Positions 1 through 8,482 are shown, numbered from the stretch's first letter. The stretch: 64,000 bases of DNA from a bacterium (GCA_004562395.1 SFQY01000007.1:21719-85718), one strand, 5' to 3'. Translations and numbers: made by a program. Notes: generated by a model not told the origin, from the letters alone.

Positions 1-847
1 GCTGGTCATTGACAAGCGCAATTATCAGATGAGTTCCCTGCGGCCGCCTCAGGAGACGGTCCTTCATGGCTGGAAGCGGGTGCTGGTCTCTCTGCCCATT
101 TACATTGTGGTATTCCTGGCCTTCCTGCCCCAGATCGTGGTGGTCTGCCAGTCCTTCGTGGAGCGCAGCTTCTCCGGTGTTGTGAAGGGCATCAACCTGA
201 ACAACTACCGGGCGATCCTCTCCCGGCTGGGCACCAATATCCGGAATACCTATGTCTTCTCCCTGGTGGCCATTGTGTTTATCATCGTGCTGGGCATTCT
301 GGTGTCCTACATTCTGGTCCGCAAAAAGGGGAAGGTGGCAAACCTCATCGATACCCTGATCATGTTCCCCTACGTGATCCCCGGCTCCGTCCTCGGTATC
401 GGCCTGATCGTTGCCTTCAACCGCAAGCCCCTGATGCTGGTGGGTACCGCCGCCATCATGATCATCTCCTACATCGTCCGGAAGCTGCCCTACACCGTCC
501 GCTCCGGTTCGGCCTTCCTGTATCAGATGGATCCCAGCGTGGAGGAGGCCTCCATCAACCTGGGTGTCTCTCCCATGAAGACCTTCTTCACCGTCACCGC
601 CCGTATGATGCTGCCGGGCATCATGTCCGGCGCGGTGCTGAGCTGGATCACCTGCATCAATGAGCTGTCCAGCTCCATCATGCTCTATTCCGGCAAAACC
701 TCCACCATCGCCGTGGCCATCTACCAGGAGGTCACCCGTATGAGCGACGGAACCGCCGGCGCCCTGGCCACCATCCTGACGGTGACCACCATTATCTCTC
801 TGCTCATCGTGTTCCGGGCCACAAAGGGGAAGGTGAAGATCGTCTGA
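1..847 (+). CDS. ABC transporter permease, iron(III)-type (5' end outside window)
   Basis: The frame is open from base 2 with no start, so the N-terminal part lies outside the window. The visible ~280 residues hold about six hydrophobic membrane segments and a typical permease EAA-type loop (EEASINLGVSPMK, near bases 541-580), which in this family contacts the ATPase subunit. The mix of segments and the second-half layout fit the two-domain FbpB/AfuB group that imports ferric iron or similar substrates with a binding protein and an ATPase; the substrate is inferred only from family resemblance. An internal ATG at 29 is in frame but lacks a good ribosome binding site and would delete part of the domain. 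The stop overlaps the start of the next gene (TGATG), so the two are co-translated. Confidence 0.75.
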   Translation, partial: LVIDKRNYQMSSLRPPQETVLHGWKRVLVSLPIYIVVFLAFLPQIVVVCQSFVERSFSGVVKGINLNNYRAILSRLGTNIRNTYVFSLVAIVFIIVLGILVSYILVRKKGKVANLIDTLIMFPYVIPGSVLGIGLIVAFNRKPLMLVGTAAIMIISYIVRKLPYTVRSGSAFLYQMDPSVEEASINLGVSPMKTFFTVTARMMLPGIMSGAVLSWITCINELSSSIMLYSGKTSTIAVAIYQEVTRMSDGTAGALATILTVTTIISLLIVFRATKGKVKIV

Positions 848-1464
848 TGATACGTAATCTGATTTTTGACATGGGCGGCGTGCTGATCCGGTTTGACCGG
901 GAGCTTTTCCTGGACCGGCTGAAGCTGGAAAAGCCGGACCGGCAGCTTCTGATGAACCAGGTGTTTCTGTCCCTGGAATGGGCCAGGATGGACCGGGGCT
1001 CCATGACGGAGGACCAGGCGGTGGAAAGCATCTGCGCCAGAGTTCCCCGGCACCTTCATGGGGCCGTGGAGGCCCTGGTCAAGCACTGGGACGAGCCGCT
1101 GCTGCCTGTGGAGGGCATGGAGGAGCTGATCCGGGAGCTGAAGGAATCCGGCTACGGGATTTACCTGCTTTCCAACGCCAGCTTCCGCCAGCACGAATAC
1201 TGGCCCCGGATCGGCGCCAGCCGTTACTTTGACGCTACTCTTATCTCTGCCGACGAAGGACTGGTGAAGCCCCAGCCGGAAATTTACCGCCTTGCCCTGG
1301 AGCGCTTCGGTCTGCGCCCGGAAGAATGCTTTTTTATCGACGACCTTCCCGCCAATGTGGAGGGAGCTTCTGTCTGCGGCATTTCCGGGGCGGTGTTTCA
1401 TGGCAGCGCCGCCGAGCTGCGCCGGGATCTCCGGGCCGCGGGGGTCCGCGTCAGCCTCATCTGA
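847..1464 (+). CDS. HAD-family hydrolase, subfamily IA (YihX-like phosphatase)
   Basis: 205 residues, the usual size for a HAD-IA phosphatase with a small helical cap. Motif I is FDMGGVLI at residues 7-14: the first Asp nucleophile is present but the second acidic position is Gly, as in YihX-type sugar-phosphate phosphatases. Motif II is LLSNAS (about 107-112), motif III the Lys of VKPQPEIY, and motif IV the FIDDLPANV Asp pair (about 163-171). These residues support a Mg-dependent phosphate monoester hydrolase in the cytoplasm; the substrate cannot be told. Its start overlaps the stop of the upstream permease gene, so both are read from the same message, which ends at the hairpin just downstream. 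Confidence 0.85.
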   Translation: MIRNLIFDMGGVLIRFDRELFLDRLKLEKPDRQLLMNQVFLSLEWARMDRGSMTEDQAVESICARVPRHLHGAVEALVKHWDEPLLPVEGMEELIRELKESGYGIYLLSNASFRQHEYWPRIGASRYFDATLISADEGLVKPQPEIYRLALERFGLRPEECFFIDDLPANVEGASVCGISGAVFHGSAAELRRDLRAAGVRVSLI

Positions 1465-1470
1465 ACATCC

Positions 1471-1504
1471 TGTGCCTCTCCCGGAAGGGAGGGGCACATT
1501 TTTG
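1471..1504 (+). terminator. Rho-independent terminator after HAD gene
   Basis: A strong hairpin (TGTGCCTCTCCC pairing with GGGAGGGGCACA, loop GGAA) is followed by a T run. It ends the permease-HAD message. Confidence 0.85.
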
Positions 1505-1613
1505 GCTTTTCATCGGCAAAATCACCAATTTTTCTGAAAAAATCATCCTCTTATCGACAAAGCGCAGAAAATGTTGAATATTGTCGAAATAGGTGTGGAA
1601 GTTCGGAAAAAAT

Positions 1614-1623
1614 ATGGTACAAT
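1614..1623 (+). promoter_or_regulatory. Possible extended -10 promoter of prs
   Basis: TACAAT preceded by TGG forms an extended -10 element about 90 bases upstream of the prs start. No good -35 is seen at the matching distance, so the call rests on the -10 alone. Confidence 0.35.
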
Positions 1624-1711
1624 AGACCTGTATGTTTTCCAAGGCAAATTCCAAGAAGCAGATGATTTTGTACCATACAAAAACAATTGTGATGAAGGAG
1701 CCAAAAATTAT

Positions 1712-2860
1712 ATGTCCAACAACAGCATTACGCCGTCCAGCTTTTTTAACCCTGAGACCCAGGTCGCGGATCTGGGGCTCATTGCCTGCCCCGGCGCCGA
1801 GGAATTTACGAACCTGATCGACCGCCATCTGGTTTCCTGGGCAGAGGAAGCCGGCTTCAAGCGGGATACCTTTATCATCCCCTGCGATTGCCCCCGTTTC
1901 CAGAGCGGCGACGCCAAGGGCCTGGTGAAGGAATCCGCCCGGGGCGACGATATTTTCTTCGTGGTGGATCCCGGCAACTACAGCCTCACCTACAATCTGT
2001 TCGGCCATGAGAATCATATGTCCCCCGATGACCACTTCGCCAACCTGAAGCGTTTGATTCAGGCCGTGGCGGGACGTGCCCACCGGATGAGCGTCATTAT
2101 GCCCAGCCTCTACGGCGGCCGCCAGCATCGCCGGATCGCCCGGGAGAGTCTGGACTGCGCGGTGGCGCTTCAGGAACTGCAGAATATGGGCATCAAGAAC
2201 ATCATCACCTTTGATGCCCACGATCCCAGACTGATGAACGCGGTCCCTCTGATGAGCTTTGACAACGTGATGCCCACCTATCAGGTGCTGAAGACCCTGC
2301 TGCGCCATATGCCGGAGCTGAACTTCGACAAGGAGCATTTCATTGTCATCAGCCCCGACGAGGGCGCCATGAGCCGGAACATGTATTTCTCCAGCGTGCT
2401 GGGCTGCAACCTGGGCATGTTCTACAAGCGCCGGGACTACAGCCGGGTGGTGGATGGCCGCAACCCCATTGTGGCCCATGAATATCTGGGCGAGAGCGTG
2501 GAAGGGAAGACCGTCTTCATCGCCGACGATATCATCGCCTCCGGGGAGAGTATGCTGGAGGTGGCCCGGGAGCTTCGCAGCCGGGGAGCCAAGTATATCA
2601 TCGCTGACGCCACCTTCCCCCTGTTTACCAGCGGCCTGGCCAAGTTTGACGCTGCCGTGAAGGAGGGGGTCCTCACCGCCGTGCTGGGTACCAACCTGAC
2701 CTACCGCAAGCCGGAGCTGCTGGAGCGGGACTGGTATTTTGATGTGGACTGCTCCAAGTATACCGCTTATTTCGTCGCCGCCATCAACCACGATATGTCC
2801 GTGTCCGCCATCTGCGATCCTCTGAAGAAGATCGAGGCGCTGCTGGCCGGACGCAGGTAA
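1712..2860 (+). CDS. prs: Ribose-phosphate pyrophosphokinase (PRPP synthase)
   Basis: Makes 5-phosphoribosyl-1-pyrophosphate from ribose 5-phosphate and ATP for nucleotide, His and Trp synthesis. The 382-residue protein belongs to the longer clostridial branch of the family rather than the ~315-residue classical type. The C-terminal half carries the PRPP-binding loop FIADDIIASGESM (about residues 270-282), with the paired Asp residues that bind the ribose hydroxyls, and the FDAHDPRL segment of the catalytic region near residue 170. The ATG at 1712 is chosen because AAGGAG lies about 11 bases upstream; the frame stays open further upstream, but that part reads as intergenic sequence and covers the promoter. 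It is monocistronic, with a hairpin terminator 20 bases downstream. Confidence 0.9.
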   Translation: MSNNSITPSSFFNPETQVADLGLIACPGAEEFTNLIDRHLVSWAEEAGFKRDTFIIPCDCPRFQSGDAKGLVKESARGDDIFFVVDPGNYSLTYNLFGHENHMSPDDHFANLKRLIQAVAGRAHRMSVIMPSLYGGRQHRRIARESLDCAVALQELQNMGIKNIITFDAHDPRLMNAVPLMSFDNVMPTYQVLKTLLRHMPELNFDKEHFIVISPDEGAMSRNMYFSSVLGCNLGMFYKRRDYSRVVDGRNPIVAHEYLGESVEGKTVFIADDIIASGESMLEVARELRSRGAKYIIADATFPLFTSGLAKFDAAVKEGVLTAVLGTNLTYRKPELLERDWYFDVDCSKYTAYFVAAINHDMSVSAICDPLKKIEALLAGRR

Positions 2861-2880
2861 GTCTTTTCAAAACAAATCAG

Positions 2881-2916
2881 GCCGCCGGTTTCCTTTCGGA
2901 AAACCGGCGGCTGTTT
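2881..2916. terminator. Hairpin terminator between convergent genes
   Basis: GCCGCCGGTTT pairs with AAACCGGCGGC around an 8-base loop, followed by TGTTTT. It lies between prs and the convergent membrane-protein gene and may serve both. Confidence 0.75.
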
Positions 2917-2934
2917 TCATGTTGGGAAGGTGGA

Positions 2935-3465
2935 TCAGCGGACGCTGGCTTTCGCTTCCAGCTCCGCGCCGTAGCGGAAAATCAGGGAAGCCAGAATCAG
3001 TGCGATGCCCAGAATCAGACTGGGGAAATTGTCCCCGCTTCCTGCCGGGGACAGGTCGAAGCAGCCGTAGATCACGGCGCTGAGAATGGTGGCCACCAGC
3101 GGCATGAGGATGGTGTTGATGCCAAGCCTTTTGAGCTGCTCCGCGCCGCTGTCGGTGAAGGGAGTGCCCTGGGTCTGCTCGGCACGGAAATACCGCCAGG
3201 CCATCAGGAACAGAATCCCATCGGTCAGTGCGATTACCAGATCGGACAGCAGGGCCCCCAGCATCTGTCCCAGACCGGAGGTGGAGGTCAGCGCCTGCAC
3301 AAGCTCCTGGCTGGCTCCCAGCACGGTTCCGCCGGTGTACCAGACCACTGCGCACAGGACCCCCGCCAGGCAGAGCCCTGCCCAGACGAAGGACAGGATC
3401 ATGGCCGCCCGGGACAGGATCTCAAAAATATGAAAGGTTTTCTGAATGGTTTGAAGATGTTTCAT
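2935..3465 (-). CDS. DUF2975-like membrane protein
   Basis: 176 residues with four clear hydrophobic segments (about 18-45, 75-95, 115-140 and 148-165). The layout, with a PFT...E.LKRLGI stretch before the third segment, resembles the DUF2975 family of small integral membrane proteins, whose function is unknown; the assignment is by pattern only. Start at 3465 is supported by AGGAGG eight bases upstream. It follows the PspC-domain gene on the same strand with about 60 bases between them, so both probably share a message. In other genomes DUF2975 proteins often sit beside a small XRE regulator, which is absent here. Confidence 0.55.
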   Translation of the reverse strand: MKHLQTIQKTFHIFEILSRAAMILSFVWAGLCLAGVLCAVVWYTGGTVLGASQELVQALTSTSGLGQMLGALLSDLVIALTDGILFLMAWRYFRAEQTQGTPFTDSGAEQLKRLGINTILMPLVATILSAVIYGCFDLSPAGSGDNFPSLILGIALILASLIFRYGAELEAKASVR

Positions 3466-3523
3466 GGTTTCCTCCTGTAAAGATGATTTGTACCTTCGGG
3501 GGGCATTGCTCCGCTCAGCCGTT

Positions 3524-3715
3524 TCATGCTTCCGGCCCGCGGGGGATGATCAGCGCCGCGATGATGTAGGCCAGAAAGCCGCTGCCGCCCAGGGCACAGA
3601 ACAGGATCCAGCCCAGCCGGACCAGGGTGGGATCGATGGAAAAGTATTCGGCGATGCCGCCGCAGACGCCGTCCAGCATCACATCATTTCTGGACTTGTA
3701 AAGCCGTTTAGTCAT
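3524..3715 (-). CDS. PspC-domain small membrane protein
   Basis: 63 residues, essentially a single PspC domain: a basic N-terminus (KRLYKSRNDVMLDGVCGGIAEY is the stretch at residues 3-24), then the DPTLVRLGW motif and one long hydrophobic segment ending IIPRGPEA. PspC domains sit in the inner membrane and in proteobacteria take part in phage-shock envelope stress sensing; in Firmicutes such stand-alone copies are common and their role is less clear. The start at 3715 is preceded by GGAGGA at good spacing. The frame extends further upstream but without domain homology. It is followed on the same strand by a DUF2975-like membrane protein. Confidence 0.8.
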   Translation of the reverse strand: MTKRLYKSRNDVMLDGVCGGIAEYFSIDPTLVRLGWILFCALGGSGFLAYIIAALIIPRGPEA

Positions 3716-3904
3716 GAGCGTGTTCCTCCGTTTCTTCGTTGTGGATTTCCTTGATGTCCATATTCTACCAAAACATCCGGTTTCCGGATAGGCGGATTTT
3801 TCAGGGGAATGTGTCCAATTTATAGATAGAGGGGAGGAAAATCCCAAGGGCCGGTCTTCCGTGGAAATTCCCCGGATTTTCCCGGCAAAACCCTGATGCT
3901 GTCA

Positions 3905-3933
3905 TTGACTTTTCTGCCTGTTTGTGAAATAAT
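3905..3933 (+). promoter_or_regulatory. Sigma-A type promoter of aspS
   Basis: TTGACT at 3905-3910 and AATAAT at 3928-3933 are separated by 17 bases, 38 bases upstream of the aspS start. No T-box-like leader fits in the short untranslated region. Confidence 0.65.
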
Positions 3934-3970
3934 AGGTAAGCTAATTTACAGATAAGAGAGGATTTTATCC

Positions 3971-5740
3971 ATGATGCAATCCAGAACACATAACTGCGGA
4001 GAACTGCGCCTTTCCGACGCGGGGAAAACCGTAACCATTGTTGGCTGGCTGGAGAATGTCCGGGAAGTGGGCGCGAATTTCGCTTTCTGCGTTCTGCGGG
4101 ATTACTACGGCACCACCCAGGTGGTCATTGAGAACGAGGAAATGATGCGCGCTGTCAAGCCCATCAACAAGGAGTCCACCATTTCCGTCACCGGTGTTGT
4201 CCGGGAGCGGGAGAGCAAGAATCCCAAGCTGCCCACCGGCGAGATCGAAGTGGTCCCTGAGAAAATTGAGGTGCTGGGCAAGTGCGTTCACAACCAGCTG
4301 CCCTTTGAGATCAACAAGAGTAAGGATGCCGACGAGAACACCCGGCTGAAGTACCGCTTCCTGGACCTGCGCAACCCTGCCGTCAAGCGCAATATCGTGC
4401 TGCGCTGCCAGGTGGTGGCGGAGCTGCGGCGGCTGATGACCGAGAAGGGCTTCCTGGAGATCACCACCCCCATCCTCACCGCCTCCTCCCCCGAGGGCGC
4501 CCGGGACTACCTGGTTCCTGCCCGGAACCACCCCGGCAAATTCTATGCCCTGCCCCAGGCTCCCCAGCAGTTCAAGCAGCTGCTGATGACCTCCGGCTTT
4601 GACCGGTATTTCCAGATCGCCCCCTGCTTCCGGGATGAGGATGCCCGGGCGGACCGGACTCCCGGCGAGTTCTACCAGCTGGATATGGAGATGGCCTTCG
4701 CCACCCAGGAGGACGTGCTGTCCACCCTGGAGGATGTGCTGGTGCCGGTGTTTGAAAAGTTCGGCAAGTACAAGCGGGTCTCCCAGGCACCCTTCCGCCA
4801 TATTCCCTTCAACGAGGCCATGGAGCGCTACGGCTCCGACAAGCCGGATCTGCGCATTGACCTGGAGATCCGGGACATTTCCGCGGAGGTCCAGGGCTGC
4901 GGCTTTGGCCCCTTCGAGGGCGCTACCGTCAAGGCCGTGGCGGTGGACAACTTTACCCAGGCGAGAAAGTGGATCGATAAGCTGCTGGCGGACGTGGAGG
5001 TCCAGACCGGAAACAAGGCCTGCTGGGTCAAGGTGGACGAGAACGGCAATCTCACCGGCGGCGTTTCCAAGTTCCTGGCCGACTGCAAGGACGCCCTGAC
5101 CGAAAAGCTGGATCTGAAGCCCGGCAGCTTCGTCTGCATGGCCGCGGGCAAGAAGGCCGCTGCCCAGAAAACCGCCGGCGTTATCCGCACCCTGCTGGGC
5201 CGCCGGGTTCCCGGCCACTTCGACGAGGAGCAGTACGCCCTGTGCTGGATCGTGGACTTCCCCATGTACGAGATCGGCGAGGAGTCCGGCCAGCTGGAGT
5301 TCTGCCACAACCCCTTCTCCATGCCCCAGGGCGGCCTGAAGGCTCTGGAGGAGGCCGAGGGGGACACCGAGAAGCTGCTGGCCATCAACGCCGACCAGTA
5401 CGACCTGGTGTGCAACGGCTATGAGTCCGCCTCCGGCGCCGTCCGGAACCACGATCCTGAGATCATGGTCAAGGCCTTCCAGATGGTTGGCCTGGGCGAG
5501 GACGACGTCAAGGCCAAGTTCCCCGCCATGTACAATGCCTTCACCTACGGCGCGCCCCCTCATGCCGGCGCAGCCCCCGGTGTGGACCGGCTGATCATGC
5601 TGCTGACCGGTGAGGAGAGCATCCGGGAGGTCATCACCTTCCCCATGAACAAGAACGCCCAGGACCTGATGATGGGCGCCCCCACCGCCGTGGACAAGAG
5701 CCAGCTGGATACCGTCCACATTGCCCTGATCGAAGAATAA
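3971..5740 (+). CDS. aspS: Aspartyl-tRNA synthetase
   Basis: 589 residues, the length of bacterial-type AspRS. It attaches aspartate to tRNA-Asp. Order of parts: N-terminal OB-fold anticodon domain (about 1-105), class II catalytic core with motif 1 region RFLDLRN (about 118-124), motif 2 FRDEDARADRTPGEFYQLD (about 217-235), the bacterial GAD insertion (about 285-410), and motif 3 GVDRLIMLL with the following ATP-binding Arg region near residues 537-546. The start is supported by AGAGAGGA about ten bases upstream; a second ATG directly follows and cannot be excluded. It has its own promoter and a terminator directly downstream. Whether it is a discriminating or non-discriminating enzyme cannot be decided here. 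Confidence 0.95.
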   Translation: MMQSRTHNCGELRLSDAGKTVTIVGWLENVREVGANFAFCVLRDYYGTTQVVIENEEMMRAVKPINKESTISVTGVVRERESKNPKLPTGEIEVVPEKIEVLGKCVHNQLPFEINKSKDADENTRLKYRFLDLRNPAVKRNIVLRCQVVAELRRLMTEKGFLEITTPILTASSPEGARDYLVPARNHPGKFYALPQAPQQFKQLLMTSGFDRYFQIAPCFRDEDARADRTPGEFYQLDMEMAFATQEDVLSTLEDVLVPVFEKFGKYKRVSQAPFRHIPFNEAMERYGSDKPDLRIDLEIRDISAEVQGCGFGPFEGATVKAVAVDNFTQARKWIDKLLADVEVQTGNKACWVKVDENGNLTGGVSKFLADCKDALTEKLDLKPGSFVCMAAGKKAAAQKTAGVIRTLLGRRVPGHFDEEQYALCWIVDFPMYEIGEESGQLEFCHNPFSMPQGGLKALEEAEGDTEKLLAINADQYDLVCNGYESASGAVRNHDPEIMVKAFQMVGLGEDDVKAKFPAMYNAFTYGAPPHAGAAPGVDRLIMLLTGEESIREVITFPMNKNAQDLMMGAPTAVDKSQLDTVHIALIEE

Positions 5741-5747
5741 TTTCCAA

Positions 5748-5774
5748 CACCCCGCCGCGGAAACCGGCGGGGTG
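5748..5774 (+). terminator. Hairpin after aspS
   Basis: CACCCCGCCG pairs with CGGCGGGGTG with a 7-base loop. There is no good T run, so it may be a weak terminator or simply an end-protecting hairpin. Confidence 0.55.
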
Positions 5775-5802
5775 CTGCAGTTCCTGGGGGCATATGGCCG
5801 GT

Positions 5803-5972
5803 AAATGATCGTTTTGCGGCCTAACGGCCCCCTCTGACGAGGGGGCTGTCAGCGAAGCTGACTGGGGGAGAGAAAACCTGAAAGCTTTCGCATTCCTGGT
5901 AAATACGGGAAAAGACGGAACATTTTCTCTCCCTCAGTCGCTTCGCGACAGCTCCCTCATCAGAGGGAGCCT
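5803..5972. repeat. Long intergenic palindrome, repeat family 1
   Basis: Starts with an AAATGATCGTTT box and then forms a long imperfect inverted repeat: GGCCCCCTCTGACGAGGGGG and the following 30 bases pair with a stretch ending at 5972 (CTCATCAGAGGGAGCC). About 120 bases (5803-5922) recur almost unchanged at 41,868-41,992. With the flanking terminator hairpin it fills most of the 354-base gap between aspS and the sigma factor. No gene is seen in it. Confidence 0.75.
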
Positions 5973-6042
5973 TGTTTTTTCGGGGATGCCAGGGCTTCTA
6001 TTTGTATGAATTTACAATTTTTAAAAATCTTTTCCAAAAAGC

Positions 6043-6067
6043 GCAACCAAATTCAGATTTTGTCGAG
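6043..6067 (+). promoter_or_regulatory. Possible ECF-sigma type promoter
   Basis: GCAACC at 6043-6048 followed about 14 bases later by GTCGAGA resembles the -35 (AAC core) and -10 (CGTC/TCGA) pattern of ECF sigma promoters. Lying just upstream of an ECF sigma gene it could be its autoregulated promoter. The match is short and speculative. Confidence 0.3.
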
Positions 6068-6094
6068 ATAGATAAGTAGAGAGGAGGCTTTCCG

Positions 6095-6652
6095 ATGGAG
6101 GATGCTCAGATCGTCTCTTTGTACTGGGACCGCGACGAGTCCGCGATCCGGGAGACGGAAACCAAATACGGCCGATATCTGACCAAAATCGCCTGCAACA
6201 TCTTAAACGATGTGGAGGACAGCCGGGAAAGCGTAAACGATACATATCTTGCCGCCTGGGACTCCATTCCGCCCCACCGGCCGGGAATCCTTTCCGCCTA
6301 TCTTGCCAAGCTCACCCGCCGGATCTCCATTGACCGTTTCCGCTACCGCACCCGGGACAAACGGATGGGGTCGGAGTACGCGCTGTCTCTGGAGGAGCTG
6401 GGGGACTGCGTCTGCGGAGGGGACGCCACCCAGGAGGCTGTGAATGAAAAGCTGCTGGCGGACGCCATCGGGATCTATCTGCGGCTGCTGCCGGAGGATG
6501 CCCGGACCGCGTTTGTGGGGCGCTATTATTTCCTGGACCCCCTGAAAGAGGTGGCCGCCTACTGCGGAATGAGCGAAAGCAAAGCGAAATCCCTCCTTTA
6601 CCGCACCCGGGTGGGATTGAAGGAATATCTGCAAAAGGAGGGGTACCTGTGA
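6095..6652 (+). CDS. RNA polymerase sigma factor, ECF-like sigma-70 family
   Basis: 185 residues with the two ECF domains. Sigma region 2 spans about residues 20-95 (the AYLAKLTRRISIDRFRYRTR stretch is the region 2.3/2.4 DNA-melting and -10 recognition part), and region 4 spans about 125-180 with the helix-turn-helix FLDPLKEVAAYCGMSESKAK and the LLYRTRVGLKEYL recognition helix. Such factors redirect RNA polymerase to stress genes and are held at the membrane by an anti-sigma factor. The next gene starts with a GTG overlapping its stop and encodes a one-pass membrane protein, the expected partner. Start supported by GAGAGGAGG about 11 bases upstream. Confidence 0.88.
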   Translation: MEDAQIVSLYWDRDESAIRETETKYGRYLTKIACNILNDVEDSRESVNDTYLAAWDSIPPHRPGILSAYLAKLTRRISIDRFRYRTRDKRMGSEYALSLEELGDCVCGGDATQEAVNEKLLADAIGIYLRLLPEDARTAFVGRYYFLDPLKEVAAYCGMSESKAKSLLYRTRVGLKEYLQKEGYL

Positions 6653-7314
6653 CTGTTGACACCCTGCACGATGCTCTGACCCTGCTGCCTGCCGATCTGG
6701 TGGCTCAGACCGATGAAAGGCGCTGCCGCAAGAGCAGGCGCGTTCACTGGCAGCGCTGGGCTGCCATGGCCGCATGCCTGGTTCTGATCCTGGGGGGCAC
6801 TCTGCTGTTCCGGAGCCGGTTGTTCCGGATGGGAAAAACATCCGCCAATGCGTTCAGAACGGAAAGCGCTATGGCGGACGCGGCGGAGGCGTCTCCCAGG
6901 GAGGAGCAGGCGGTTATGAGCGCCGCCGGTACCCTTTCCGGACCTCCCTGCCTGACGGTCCGCTCCGGTGACGCTTCCATGGTGGTGGGTTCTCTGGACT
7001 TTTCCTGGACGGTGGAGGCAGAGGACAGCGGCTCCGCCAGTGTCACCTGCGACGGTAAGCCCTGGGAAGATCCGGAAAATACCCCCCTTCTGGAGGCGGA
7101 GGAAATGACCCTCTTCCTTTCCTGGGAGGTTTCCCCCGGAAGGGTGACGGTCCGCTGCCGGAGGGAAGATGGGACTCTGGTGGAGGAAATGGAAACCGAA
7201 GGATCCGCCCTGACCCTGAAGCCCGGCACATACCTGTATGAGATCAGCGCCGAATGGGAGCAGGGCAGCGCCGGCTACCTGTTCCGGGTGACGGCGCCGG
7301 AGAAAGGGGATTGA
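6649..7314 (+). CDS. One-pass membrane protein, probable anti-sigma factor
   Basis: 221 residues from a GTG start that overlaps the sigma factor stop (GTGA). Residues 1-38 are cytoplasmic and charged, residues about 39-56 form a single membrane helix (AAMACLVLILGGTLLF), and the rest is an extracytoplasmic domain of beta-rich, acidic sequence. The N-terminus has the short hydrophobic helix (LHDALTLLPADLV) seen in Firmicutes sigma-partner proteins but not a zinc-binding HxxxCxxC motif. Position and topology suggest it sequesters the upstream sigma factor; there is no direct sequence proof. The external domain is not recognised. Confidence 0.65.
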   Translation: MTVDTLHDALTLLPADLVAQTDERRCRKSRRVHWQRWAAMAACLVLILGGTLLFRSRLFRMGKTSANAFRTESAMADAAEASPREEQAVMSAAGTLSGPPCLTVRSGDASMVVGSLDFSWTVEAEDSGSASVTCDGKPWEDPENTPLLEAEEMTLFLSWEVSPGRVTVRCRREDGTLVEEMETEGSALTLKPGTYLYEISAEWEQGSAGYLFRVTAPEKGD

Positions 7315-7316
7315 CC

Positions 7317-7406
7317 ATGAAGATGATCCAGGTGTATACCGCGGTACTGATTACGATCCTGCTGCTGGCCCTGACCGGCGGGCTGTTTCCGGCTGTTTTG
7401 GGATAA
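7317..7406 (+). CDS. Very small predicted membrane peptide
   Basis: 29 codons starting three bases after the stop of the anti-sigma-like gene. The product is almost entirely hydrophobic after a short MKMIQVY N-terminus and would form one membrane helix ending GLFPAVLG. The spacing and the position at the end of the sigma operon suggest it is translated with it, but no Shine-Dalgarno sequence is seen beyond the GGGGATTGACC just upstream. No family is recognised and it could be a chance open frame. Confidence 0.4.
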   Translation: MKMIQVYTAVLITILLLALTGGLFPAVLG

Positions 7407-7480
7407 AGGGAAATTAATTTGCGGATCCCTGTTTAACCTCCGGCTTTTTGGTCTATACTCAGCCTCGGAGGTGCTTGAAT

Positions 7481-8170
7481 ATGAGCGACAACAAACGCGG
7501 CCGCGGCTTCGCGGGAAAGGGCTACTACATAGCCCTGATCCTGTGCGCCGCAGCCATCGGGATCACAAGCTATGTATACTACCGCAACGCGGAGAAGACC
7601 AGGGAGGTTTCTCTCCAGGAGACACAGGAGGAGATCCTGGTCGGAACCATGGGCACCGAGGATGTGCCGGTGCTGGCCACCGAGACCCAGCCCCAGACCC
7701 AGGCCACCGTCCCCGCGCCTCAGCAGACCACTCCCGCACCCACCGGAAAAAAGACGCTGAAGACTACGTCCCCTGTGGCCGGTGAGACCATCTCCGGCTA
7801 CTCCATGGAAGCTCTGAGCTACAACCAGACCACCCGGGACTGGCGGGTCCACAACGGTGTGGACATTGCCGCCGAGGCGGGGACCGAGGTCTGCGCCGCC
7901 GCGGAGGGCAAGGTGTATACCGTTTATGAGGACGACGCCATGGGCTGTACCGTGGTGATCCGCCATGATGACGGGTATACCACCAAGTATTCCAGCCTGG
8001 CGGATAATCTGGCGGTAAAGGCCGGGGATACCGTAACCATGGGACAGGTTATCGGCTATGCCGGGGATACTGCCATCGTGGAAACCACCCTGGGCAGCCA
8101 TGTTCACTTCAGTGTTACCCACAACGACGAACCTATGGATCCTGCCGAATTCCTGGCTCTGGGCCAATAA
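7481..8170 (+). CDS. M23 (LytM) peptidase-domain membrane protein, SpoIIQ-like
   Basis: 229 residues: cytoplasmic basic N-terminus, one membrane helix (about 16-32), a Thr/Pro/Gln-rich linker (about 60-90) and a LytM domain (about 120-220). The zinc-site motifs are intact: HNGVDIA (HxxxD) near residue 124 and HVHFSV (HxH) near residue 207, so it may cut peptidoglycan cross-bridges. Size and layout match clostridial SpoIIQ, the forespore membrane protein that pairs with SpoIIIAH across the septum and in Clostridia keeps the active site; generic envelope endopeptidases look similar, so the sporulation role is an inference. GGAGGTG lies seven bases before the chosen ATG; an in-frame upstream ATG (7448) has no such site. 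Confidence 0.75.
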   Translation: MSDNKRGRGFAGKGYYIALILCAAAIGITSYVYYRNAEKTREVSLQETQEEILVGTMGTEDVPVLATETQPQTQATVPAPQQTTPAPTGKKTLKTTSPVAGETISGYSMEALSYNQTTRDWRVHNGVDIAAEAGTEVCAAAEGKVYTVYEDDAMGCTVVIRHDDGYTTKYSSLADNLAVKAGDTVTMGQVIGYAGDTAIVETTLGSHVHFSVTHNDEPMDPAEFLALGQ

Positions 8171-8202
8171 CAGGCAATTGTTTTTCTTTCCTCTTTGATA
8201 CG

Positions 8203-8235
8203 CCTCCGGGAGATATCCCGGAGGTTTTCCTTTTT
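8203..8235 (+). terminator. Rho-independent terminator after M23 gene
   Basis: CCTCCGGG and CCCGGAGG pair around AGATAT, followed by TTTTCCTTTTT. Confidence 0.85.
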
Positions 8236-8388
8236 CCGACCGGCAGGGGAGGACCGCTGCGCTTCCGCTTGGAACTTGTTTCTTGTTCATCCTGCCGGAA
8301 ACTGACGCGAAATTTTGTGTGTTTTGCACAGGAAAACAGATGTCCGTCAGCAATTTTACACAATTTTGCATTCTGACGAAAATAAGCA

Positions 8389-8417
8389 TTGCATTCGGGG
8401 CGGCATTCGTGTATAAT
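8389..8417 (+). promoter_or_regulatory. Sigma-A promoter of the EF-G-like gene
   Basis: TTGCAT (8389-8394) and a perfect TATAAT (8412-8417) with a 17-base spacer, 65 bases upstream of the start codon. The rest of the 312-base gap holds only the upstream terminator and AT-rich sequence. Confidence 0.75.
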
Positions 8418-8482
8418 GTCACTATTCGGGTGTCCGCGCCCACTTGGAAGGATTCCCCTTCCCGAAAGGAGTAAGAACAACA

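Noticed and set aside
3716..3970. T-box leader before aspS (or before hisS)
   Set aside because: The distance from promoter to start is too short for aspS and no T-box sequence (AGGGTGGNACCGCG type) or specifier hairpin is seen for either gene.
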